This document shows, piece by piece, positions 1-5,463 of a DNA stretch of 5,627 nucleotides. The notes below the pieces were generated by a model. It was given only the letters and a program-made list of their open reading frames with translations, was not told the DNA's origin and ran no database searches. The first letter of the stretch is position 1; each line of letters begins with the position of its first letter. Made by a program: the position numbers and the translations under genes. This stretch comes from Smithella sp. UBA2180 (lineage in GTDB: Bacteria > Desulfobacterota > Syntrophia > Syntrophales > Smithellaceae): assembly GCA_002327415.1 (NCBI GenBank), contig DCVU01000092.1:1-5627 (forward strand), read 5' to 3'.

Positions 1-50
1 CGACACAGTCTCCTGGCGGGGGTGTTACGTAGTGACGGAGGTGGGAATTT

Positions 51-81
51 ACCTTTCACAGGTATTAAATGAACATAGAAC
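51..81 (+). repeat. 31-bp imperfect direct repeat, copy 1
   Basis: This segment begins ACCTTTCACA and ends ATGAACATAGAAC. It matches 148-178 at 27 of 31 positions in the same orientation, 97 bp apart. The two copies enclose the palindromic dispersed repeat at 104-132. No function is recognised. It could be a small duplication or a pair of regulator sites upstream of the export gene. Confidence 0.8.
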
Positions 82-103
82 GATTTTTGTTAATTGCTTT
101 CCC

Positions 104-132
104 CTCTGGATTCCCGATCATGTCGGGAATGA
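104..132 (-). repeat. Palindromic dispersed repeat (REP-like), minus orientation
   Basis: Perfect 8-bp arms ATTCCCGA (110-117) and TCGGGAAT (123-130) flank a 5-nt loop, so the segment can fold as a hairpin. Read on the minus strand it starts TCATTCCCGACATGATCGGG and continues AATCCAGAG. The same layout, in the opposite orientation, recurs at 1327-1373. From memory this type of repeat is scattered between genes in many deltaproteobacterial genomes. There is no T-run, so it is not a classical terminator. Confidence 0.75.
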
Positions 133-147
133 TAAAGGAAGAGATTC

Positions 148-178
148 ACCTTTCACAAGTGTTTAATGAATATAGAAC
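148..178 (+). repeat. 31-bp imperfect direct repeat, copy 2
   Basis: Second copy of the repeat at 51-81, differing at four positions. It ends 14 nt before the ribosome binding site of the export lipoprotein gene, so it probably lies in the promoter or 5' leader. I could not identify convincing -35 and -10 boxes in it. Confidence 0.8.
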
Positions 179-191
179 TTAGAACTTTTTT

Positions 192-198
192 AAGAAGG
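192..198 (+). promoter_or_regulatory. Ribosome binding site of the Wza-type gene
   Basis: AAGAAGG lies 8 nt before the ATG at 207. It supports that start, which also gives a complete lipoprotein signal peptide. Confidence 0.8.
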
Positions 199-206
199 TA
201 ATCAAA

Positions 207-1316
207 ATGACTCGCAACAAACTCATCATTTTTACAGTTTTATTTTTACTGCCTATAACCTTTATAATGCTGACAGGATGTGCAACGTATCGGGACATGA
301 CTCCCGGCACAGTTAAGAACATTCCTATTGGAGAATCAACTGCTGCAAGTGTAATTAAAGCCCCAAGCGCAATCGTTACTGAAGAAACAGTAACAGTTCT
401 TCCGCTTAACGAACATGTTCCATCGCCGGAATATACAATCGGTCCCGGAGACGTTCTCTTTATAAATGTCAGCGGCAAGCCGGAGTTTTCCAGTATGGCC
501 ACGACTTCAAATTATTCGGAACTCGGCAAAGTTCAGGCACCTTCGGGAAGCAGGGTGGATGGAAACGGCAAAATCCATATGCCGTATCTGGGAGAAATTC
601 AAGTTGGCGGATTGACCTTAACACAGGCGCAGAAACGTATTTTAGAAGTTGCGAAGAAATATATAAACGATCCCTGGGTTGTCGTCGAAGTCGGGGAATA
701 CAAGAGCCACCCTCTTTATTTACTGGGGCAGTTCAGAAACTCAGGCACATTTTACATGGACAGACCTTTGAACCTTTTACAGGGCATTGCTTTGGGCAAC
801 GGCTACGACAGCACGGCCGATCTAACTTCTGCCAGGCTCATCCGGGATAAGAAAACTGTGCCGGTAGATATCAATGATCTGCTCACTAAAGGAGACCAAC
901 GCCATAATGTCTGGCTGAAACCTGATGATACCATCTACATTCCCGATAACAAAAACATGTTTGTCTTTGTGTTCGGTGCTGTTAAAAAGGGTGGTCCTGT
1001 GGTGATACCTCCGGGCGGGTTGACACTTCCGCAGGCAATCGCCACCGCGGAGCTGCGCGACACTGGTCATGATTTTCGCTACATTCGCATCATCCGTTCG
1101 CTTTCGACTACACGCGGCGAACTTATGGTAATTGATTTTGATAAGATTCTGCGCGGCGAGGCCATGCCTCTGATTCTTCAGCAGGGAGATATCGTCTTTG
1201 TTCCTAAAAGCGGTTTTGGAAACTGGAATGACGCCATCAACGAAATATTGCCGTCGCTTCAGGCCTTCAGCGCGCTTCTTCAGCCGTTTGTTTCCATCAA
1301 ATACTTAAGACAATAA
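207..1316 (+). CDS. Wza-type outer-membrane polysaccharide export lipoprotein (OPX family)
   Basis: A 369-residue protein, close to E. coli Wza (379). It has a lipoprotein signal peptide: basic start MTRNK, hydrophobic residues 6-21, then lipobox LTGC with the lipidated Cys at 25. The +2 residue is Ala, so outer-membrane sorting is expected. A linker (26-74) leads into the polysaccharide export domain (about 75-164), which opens with YTIGPGDVLFINV. Two SLBB-type beta domains follow, at about 168-246 (SHPLYLLGQF onward) and 251-333 (ending GDIVFVPKSG). The last 33 residues include an amphipathic helix (about 337-361). In Wza such helices form the alpha-helical barrel across the outer membrane. 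The known family role is the channel through which capsule or exopolysaccharide leaves the cell, docked to a Wzc-type partner, and that partner gene is next downstream. No Wzb-type phosphatase gene lies between them. Family assignment is secure; the polymer exported cannot be told. Confidence 0.94.
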   Translation: MTRNKLIIFTVLFLLPITFIMLTGCATYRDMTPGTVKNIPIGESTAASVIKAPSAIVTEETVTVLPLNEHVPSPEYTIGPGDVLFINVSGKPEFSSMATTSNYSELGKVQAPSGSRVDGNGKIHMPYLGEIQVGGLTLTQAQKRILEVAKKYINDPWVVVEVGEYKSHPLYLLGQFRNSGTFYMDRPLNLLQGIALGNGYDSTADLTSARLIRDKKTVPVDINDLLTKGDQRHNVWLKPDDTIYIPDNKNMFVFVFGAVKKGGPVVIPPGGLTLPQAIATAELRDTGHDFRYIRIIRSLSTTRGELMVIDFDKILRGEAMPLILQQGDIVFVPKSGFGNWNDAINEILPSLQAFSALLQPFVSIKYLRQ

Positions 1317-1326
1317 ACACTTTTTG

Positions 1327-1373
1327 TCATTCCCGACCTGATCGGGCGAAGTGCCCTTTAGGGTAAATCCAGA
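1327..1373 (+). repeat. Palindromic dispersed repeat with internal insertion
   Basis: TCATTCCCGACCTGATCGGG at 1327-1346 matches the minus-strand reading of 104-132 with one mismatch. In that copy the next bases are AATCCAGAG. Here 18 bases (1347-1364) intervene before AAATCCAGA resumes. Arms CCCGA (1332-1336) and TCGGG (1342-1346) form the hairpin. The inserted bases can make alternative short pairings (GGGC with GCCC, CCC with GGG). No T-run follows, so termination between the two export genes is not indicated. Confidence 0.7.
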
Positions 1374-1403
1374 AATATTAACAATTAGTACATTTGAATA
1401 AAT

Positions 1404-1452
1404 GTGAATAGTGAAGGGTGAAGGGTGAATGGTGAATGGTGAATGGTGAAGA
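1404..1452 (+). repeat. Tandem array of a 7-bp unit (GTGAATG), seven units
   Basis: The successive heptamers are GTGAATA, GTGAAGG, GTGAAGG, GTGAATG, GTGAATG, GTGAATG and GTGAAGA. The array is non-coding and lies between the two export genes. Copy number in such arrays commonly changes by replication slippage. A role in expression of the downstream kinase gene is only a possibility. Confidence 0.92.
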
Positions 1453-1479
1453 AAAAGTAATTAAGTTTTTTCCTTATTT

Positions 1480-1517
1480 GTCATTGCGAGACGACTCTCA
1501 GTCGTCGTGGCAATCTT
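1480..1517 (+). repeat. Second dispersed hairpin repeat (GTCATTGCGAG...GGCAATCTT)
   Basis: The inner stem GACGACT (1490-1496) and AGTCGTC (1500-1506) has a 3-nt loop. The outer stem is ATTGC (1483-1487) with GCAAT (1510-1514). This is a different repeat family from the ATTCCCG one. From memory, sequences of the form CATTGCGAG...CGTGGCAATC are widely dispersed in environmental bacterial genomes. A 12-bp exact direct repeat, AAGTAATTAAGT, lies on either side (1455-1466 and 1545-1556). The DNA there is AT-rich, so that match may be chance. Confidence 0.75.
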
Positions 1518-1577
1518 AAAAATTATATTAAAGTATTAAGATTTAAGTAATTAAGTAAAAAAAGAATAAAGCATAAA

Positions 1578-1582
1578 AGAGG
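1578..1582 (+). promoter_or_regulatory. Ribosome binding site of the Wzc-type gene
   Basis: AGAGG lies 7 nt before the ATG at 1590. It supports this start over the later in-frame Met codon at residue 7. Confidence 0.75.
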
Positions 1583-1589
1583 AAATTTC

Positions 1590-4001
1590 ATGAATACCAA
1601 CATTCCCATGACGCCGGGTAATCCCATACGTCCCCAGCAGGAAGACATCTTTGAATACATCGCCGTTATAATGCGGCGCTGGAAAACATTCGTCCTGGCG
1701 TTTCTGGCCGTTTTCATCGTTGTGGTCCTATACACCTTCATGATGAAGCCGATTTATGAGGCCTCTGCCACCCTTCACGTGAAAGAAGAAAAAGGAAAAG
1801 GCGGACTTCTGGGTGAACTGGCTCTCAAAACCTCTAATCCAGTCAACGCGGAGTTGGAAATACTCAAATCACGCACCAATGCCGAACAGGTAGTAAAGCG
1901 GCTGCATCTCAATTGGCAGGTAAGTAAAAAGTCTGATGGACTCACCTTCAGGATTATAGAGTTTTCCTCCACGGCGAAAGACCCGGTTTATGATATCAGG
2001 CTAAACGGCGACGGGGTATTTAAAGTCAAAGATAGTGACGGTACTCTGGTTGGCCAAGGCAAACCCGGAGTCCTTATTAAAGGGAAAGATTTAACTCTTC
2101 TTCTTAGCGATCTTAAAGGTGAAAAAGGCGACAAGTTTACTCTGACCCTTCTGCCATTTGATCAAGTTGTCGCAGGCCTGCGCAGCGGTATCAAAGCCAT
2201 TGAAGTAGGAAGGATGACAAGCGTCATTCAGGCCTCTTACCGGTGCACCGATCCCGTTTTTGCTCGTGATGTAGTCAATACTCTGATTCAGTCTTATCTG
2301 GAGCAGAATATTTCTTTTAAAGCGGAAGAAGCAAACCGCACAGTGAACTTTGTTGAAGAACAGATACAGGGACTGCGCAAGGAACTGGACAATTCGGAGA
2401 AGGACCTGCAGGTTTACAAGAGCTCGACTGGAGTTGTCAGTCTTGATAACGCAGCCAGGGAACTTATTCAAAAAATTTCGGAGATGGAAAAGGTACGTGC
2501 CGATGTCACTTTCCAGAAAAAGCAAATAGAGTTTGCTCTAGATGCCTTGAAGAGCTCCATGCGTAAGGGAACCATTTACTCTCCGGCGATCATGCGTGAC
2601 GATCCGCTGGTTGCCTCGATGGCATCAAAGCTATCCGAGCTGGAAGTACAAAAGAAAGCGTTACTTAACGACTATACGGAAAACCATCCAGCAGTAAGAA
2701 CCGTTCAGGGTCAGATCGAAGAAATTCAGAGAAAGATACGGTCTACGTATGAGACAAATCTGAACAACCTGACCAAGCAACAGAGCAATGTTACCAATGA
2801 GCTCTCCCTTTACGAAAAGAGAATGCGAACACTTCCCGAGGCGGAGCGCGATCTCGCCCGTCTCACCCGTGTTTCCAGCGTCAATGCCGGTATATACACC
2901 TTCCTCCTGCAGAAGCATGAGGAAGCGCGCATTGCCAAGGCCTCCACCATCAGCAATATCGACATCATTGATCAGGCCATTGCTCCCACCAATCCCGTAA
3001 AGCCGAAGAAAGCGCAAAATCTGCTTTTGGGTTTGCTTTTCGGATGTATGCTGGGCATCGGCCTGGTTTTCTTTCAGGAATATCTCGACGATACCATTAA
3101 GGACGCCGAAGAAGCGAAGCGGGTTATGGGTCTGCCTCTGCTCGGAGTTATTCCGCACATTAACGGCCGGGATCCCAGACAAAACGTCACCATCCCTAAA
3201 GAGGAGACGCTGATAACGCAGAGCGAGCCGAAGTCACCTGTTGCCGAGGCGTTTCGCGCATTGCGTACTAACCTGCACTTTTCCGCCATCAACAAACAAA
3301 AGAAGATAATGCTTTTCACGAGCACATTCCCGGGCGAGGGGAAAAGCATCATCACCGCCAATGAAGCTATTGTCCTTTCCCAGACAGGAGCGCGGGTGCT
3401 TGTCGTTGACTGCGATTTGCGCCGCTCTTCCTTGCATAAAAAATTCGGTCACAGCAAAACACCGGGACTGAGCGAAATTTTAACAGGAGACGTAACATTT
3501 GAAAAAGCAAAGCATAACAGCGGTATTCCCGGCCTTGACCTTGTCACCGCCGGAACAACTCCGCCCAACCCTTCGGAACTTCTTGGTTCGGAGGCGATGC
3601 GTCAATTTCTTTTGACCCAGCGGGAAAAATACGACTATATTTTAATAGACGCTCCGCCGGTTCTGGCTGTCACCGATGCTCCTGTTCTGGCCACGATTTC
3701 GGATATAGTCATTCTGATCATGGAAGCCGGGCGCGTGCCCGTCAAAGCGGCGCAGAACATGCGCGAGACACTTGCCACCCTGCAGGCTTCAGTCGCCGGT
3801 CTGATAATTAACGACAAGACCGGCAAAGGCGAAAGCTACGGCTACTACGGCAGCCGTTACTACCGCTACGGCAGGAGATACGGATACGGATATTATTCCG
3901 AGAACGAACTAAAAACCAATGGCAAAAAAGAATTATGGGAAAAATTCATTCCTGAAAAATTACGAAAAAGATTTAAGAAACTGTTCAAAGTTCTACGTTA
4001 A
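1590..4001 (+). CDS. Wzc-type polysaccharide copolymerase and bacterial tyrosine autokinase (BY-kinase)
   Basis: An 803-residue inner-membrane protein that combines chain-length control and kinase activity in one chain. An N-terminal Wzz-type domain starts near residue 17. The first membrane segment is about 32-50. A large periplasmic region follows, with helical, coiled-coil-like stretches (about 245-320 and 340-415) and a GNVR-type segment (about 408-465). The proline motif PTNPVKP (466-472) precedes the second membrane segment (476-496). The cytoplasmic kinase has the activation motif E553-x2-R556-x2-R559, Walker A TSTFPGEGKS (577-586, Lys585), Walker A' VVDCDLRR (605-612, Asp607 and Asp609) and Walker B ILIDAPP (684-690, Asp687). 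A tyrosine cluster at 750-769 holds ten Tyr, the usual autophosphorylation sites. In Wzc, ATP-driven phosphorylation in trans alters oligomerisation and polymer export. Unusually, a basic tail of 34 residues (770-803) follows the cluster. The stop lies inside a sequence duplicated just downstream. All catalytic motifs are intact. Confidence 0.96.
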   Translation: MNTNIPMTPGNPIRPQQEDIFEYIAVIMRRWKTFVLAFLAVFIVVVLYTFMMKPIYEASATLHVKEEKGKGGLLGELALKTSNPVNAELEILKSRTNAEQVVKRLHLNWQVSKKSDGLTFRIIEFSSTAKDPVYDIRLNGDGVFKVKDSDGTLVGQGKPGVLIKGKDLTLLLSDLKGEKGDKFTLTLLPFDQVVAGLRSGIKAIEVGRMTSVIQASYRCTDPVFARDVVNTLIQSYLEQNISFKAEEANRTVNFVEEQIQGLRKELDNSEKDLQVYKSSTGVVSLDNAARELIQKISEMEKVRADVTFQKKQIEFALDALKSSMRKGTIYSPAIMRDDPLVASMASKLSELEVQKKALLNDYTENHPAVRTVQGQIEEIQRKIRSTYETNLNNLTKQQSNVTNELSLYEKRMRTLPEAERDLARLTRVSSVNAGIYTFLLQKHEEARIAKASTISNIDIIDQAIAPTNPVKPKKAQNLLLGLLFGCMLGIGLVFFQEYLDDTIKDAEEAKRVMGLPLLGVIPHINGRDPRQNVTIPKEETLITQSEPKSPVAEAFRALRTNLHFSAINKQKKIMLFTSTFPGEGKSIITANEAIVLSQTGARVLVVDCDLRRSSLHKKFGHSKTPGLSEILTGDVTFEKAKHNSGIPGLDLVTAGTTPPNPSELLGSEAMRQFLLTQREKYDYILIDAPPVLAVTDAPVLATISDIVILIMEAGRVPVKAAQNMRETLATLQASVAGLIINDKTGKGESYGYYGSRYYRYGRRYGYGYYSENELKTNGKKELWEKFIPEKLRKRFKKLFKVLR

Positions 4002-4040
4002 ACAAAGAAACCGTTCAATGTTCAAAGTTCTACGTTAAAG
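3975..4040 (+). repeat. Imperfect tandem duplication spanning the kinase gene's stop codon
   Basis: Unit 1 (3975-4004) starts AAGAAACTGTTCAA and contains the last codons (KLFKVLR) and the TAA stop. Unit 2 (4005-4040) starts AAGAAACCGTTCAA and carries a few extra bases (TGTTCAA). A 21-bp segment is identical at 3982-4002 and 4019-4039 (GTTCAAAGTTCTACG core). The second unit is non-coding. Confidence 0.85.
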
Positions 4041-4302
4041 ACCACCACCTGTCATTCCCGCGAAGAGACTGTGTCGTAACAATAAATATAACCATTTAAT
4101 ATCCTCCGCTGGAGACTGTGTTGCAATTAGAAAAATTAAGAGCTTTGCATAACTACCTAAACTTTTCATTTCCAAGCCTTTCTCAAAATGAAGGTCTTGC
4201 AACCATTAACCCGTGAATTCCTCCCAAATTATTCGGGGGGATGATCCAATAAAAAAGACAAGTAAAAATCTGAGAAAAAACATAATAAATATACGATATT
4301 CC
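4002..4302 (+). other. Non-coding gap between the kinase gene and the IS promoter
   Basis: I see no gene here. From left to right it holds the second unit of the 3'-end duplication, a truncated dispersed repeat (GTCATTCCCGCG, 4051-4062) and two copies of a GAGACTGTGT motif. A GC-rich dyad follows: CCTCCC at 4220-4225 pairs with GGGGGG at 4235-4240, with one G-T pair. Then comes a strongly AT-rich stretch (4249-4300). The left end of the IS must lie in this gap or at its right edge, but I could not fix it. Confidence 0.6.
4065..4127 (+). repeat. Two direct copies of a GAGACTGTGT motif
   Basis: GAGACTGTGTCGTAAC (4065-4080) and GAGACTGTGTTGCAAT (4112-4127) agree at 13 of 16 positions. The reverse complement of the first 12 bases (CGACACAGTCTC) is at window position 1-12. 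The surroundings of the copy at 4112 (CCTCCGCTG before it) also resemble the reverse complement of the sequence after position 12. It looks like a small dispersed repeat or the remains of element ends; I do not recognise it firmly. Confidence 0.55.
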
Positions 4303-4331
4303 TTGACAAATAGCTATATTTCCGCCATAAT
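4303..4331 (+). promoter_or_regulatory. Sigma-70-type promoter of the transposase gene
   Basis: A perfect -35 box TTGACA (4303-4308) and a -10 box CATAAT (4326-4331, five of six consensus) are separated by exactly 17 bp. The start site would fall near 4338, giving a leader of about 24 nt. This is the best promoter match I found in the window. Confidence 0.8.
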
Positions 4332-4351
4332 CTCTCCAGCAAATTTCTTTT

Positions 4352-4357
4352 AGGAGG
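4352..4357 (+). promoter_or_regulatory. Ribosome binding site of the transposase gene
   Basis: A perfect AGGAGG lies 4 nt before the ATG at 4362. It favours this start over the in-frame Met codons at residues 6 and 10, although conserved-looking sequence (MTFAEVD) begins only at residue 10. Confidence 0.8.
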
Positions 4358-4361
4358 ATAT

Positions 4362-5423
4362 ATGGGATACAAACAAATGGATCGGAATATGACCTTCGCC
4401 GAAGTCGATCTTATGACCTCTATGGAACATAACCGTTCGCTTAAAATGATGGAAAAGATCAATCAAGTTATCGACTGGTCAAAAATTGAGGCCGTCCTGC
4501 TGAAACATTATGCCGTGGGAACTACTATCGAAGGCGCCGATGCCTATCCTCCTCTGATGTTATTGAAAGCCTTTCTCCTGCAGAAGTGGTTCCGGATTCA
4601 CTCCGATCCGGAGCTGGAGAATCAGATCAATGACCGGATTTCTTTCAAGAACTTCCTTGGTCTTTCTTTTAACAAGCCTTCTCCCGATCATTCCACCTTT
4701 TCCCGATTTCGGGGACGTCTCTCCCAAGAGGCCATGAACATGATCAATAATTTAGTTCTTCAACAGTTTTCCCGGAAAGGTTTAAGCATTAATGAAGGAG
4801 TTGCCGTTGATGCCCGTTTGGTTCATTCTGCCAGTCACCCCATCAGCAATGAAGAGATCCAAAAAGAACGCGAAAAGAGAGACACTCCGGAAGGCAAGCT
4901 GGACAAGAACGGGAATCCCCTCAAATTCTCCCGGGATTTGGAATCTGACTGGACGGTTAAAAATGAAATCCCCCACTACGGATTGAAGGAACATGCCTCG
5001 GTAGATACCGAGCATGGTTTTGTTCTCTCTACGGAGTTGACTCCGGCATCGGTTAGCGACAGCATTTATCTTCCCTATTGTGTGGCTGCCAGTTGCCATA
5101 CAGATGAACCTATAAAAAAGGTGTATGCCGACAAAGGCTATTATGGGGAGCCGAACAGAACCTTTCTCCATATAAATCACATTGAAGACGGTATTATGAG
5201 AAAAGATACAAAGTCAACAAAATTAACCGATTATGAGAAAGAGCGGAACAAACAGATATCTAAAAAGCGTTACATCGTGGAACAGTACTTCGGGTTAAGC
5301 CACCTGTACAACAATGCTTTTCGCGCCCGCTTTACCAGAATCATCAAGAATGCCATAGATGCTCTCTTCAGGCAGATGGCCTTCAATCTGTTCCGGGGGG
5401 AGAAAATCCTCAGAGCGGTGTAA
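4362..5423 (+). CDS. IS5-family DDE transposase
   Basis: A 353-residue transposase that would cut and join the ends of its own element using two metal ions held by a DDE triad. The N-terminal part (about 10-120) matches the IS5-type DUF772 layout: TFAEVD, YPPLMLLKAFLLQKWF at 62-77, then PSPDHSTFSRFRGRL at 106-120. The catalytic DDE_Tnp_1-type domain (about 145-345) has D150 (GVAVDARLVHSAS), D257 (VYADKGYYGEPNR) and E307 (KKRYIVEQYFGL). The C-terminal FNLFRGEKIL is also family-like. Length is normal and the frame is unbroken, so the protein is probably functional. One deviation is visible: the Lys often found seven residues after the catalytic Glu in this family is His314. It lies downstream of the kinase gene, on the same strand, with its own promoter, and is unrelated to polysaccharide export. 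The family call is secure; I do not assign a subgroup or named IS. Confidence 0.95.
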   Translation: MGYKQMDRNMTFAEVDLMTSMEHNRSLKMMEKINQVIDWSKIEAVLLKHYAVGTTIEGADAYPPLMLLKAFLLQKWFRIHSDPELENQINDRISFKNFLGLSFNKPSPDHSTFSRFRGRLSQEAMNMINNLVLQQFSRKGLSINEGVAVDARLVHSASHPISNEEIQKEREKRDTPEGKLDKNGNPLKFSRDLESDWTVKNEIPHYGLKEHASVDTEHGFVLSTELTPASVSDSIYLPYCVAASCHTDEPIKKVYADKGYYGEPNRTFLHINHIEDGIMRKDTKSTKLTDYEKERNKQISKKRYIVEQYFGLSHLYNNAFRARFTRIIKNAIDALFRQMAFNLFRGEKILRAV

Positions 5424-5436
5424 ATATAGGGAGAGG

Positions 5437-5463
5437 TCTGCCCGGATTGGAGCAACGGGCAGA
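5437..5463 (+). terminator. Stem-loop after the transposase gene, possible terminator
   Basis: TCTGCCCG (5437-5444) and CGGGCAGA (5456-5463) form a perfect 8-bp stem with an 11-nt loop, starting 13 nt after the stop codon. No T-run follows, so intrinsic termination would be weak. It may instead be an mRNA-protecting or element-end structure. Confidence 0.4.

Larger units (their letters stand above)
4303..5463 (+). mobile_element. IS5-family insertion sequence (minimum extent)
   Basis: The interval runs from the transposase promoter to the stem-loop after the gene. It is a lower bound, not a mapped element. I found no convincing pair of terminal inverted repeats or target duplication on the two sides. 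The right end may lie beyond the stem-loop or outside the window. The single uninterrupted transposase gene with its own promoter argues for a recent, potentially active copy. Confidence 0.65.

Noticed and set aside
15..30. Sigma-54-like promoter (TGGC...TTAC)
   Set aside because: The -12 element lacks the GC required in TTGC, and the site is about 180 bp from the gene.
2..166. Open frame of 54 codons from the left edge, possible tail of an upstream gene
   Set aside because: It runs straight through the direct repeat and the palindromic repeat, and its translation resembles no protein I know. It is most likely chance openness in repeat DNA.
145..176. Sigma-70 promoter for the export gene (TTCACC/TTCACA with TATAGA)
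   Set aside because: Spacers of 20 and 13 bp are outside the normal range and the -35 match is poor.
51..178. Possible CRISPR because of two ~31-bp repeats
   Set aside because: There are only two imperfect copies, a 66-bp intervening sequence containing a known repeat type, and no cas genes.
1523..3826. Several minus-strand open frames across the kinase gene, and one plus-strand frame at 2788-3000
   Set aside because: All lie inside the well-supported kinase coding sequence, have no good ribosome binding sites and give no recognisable protein. They are shadows.
4218..4241. GC-rich dyad as a terminator for the kinase transcript
   Set aside because: It is over 200 bp after the stop, has a G-T pair in a short stem and is followed by an A-rich rather than a T-rich run.
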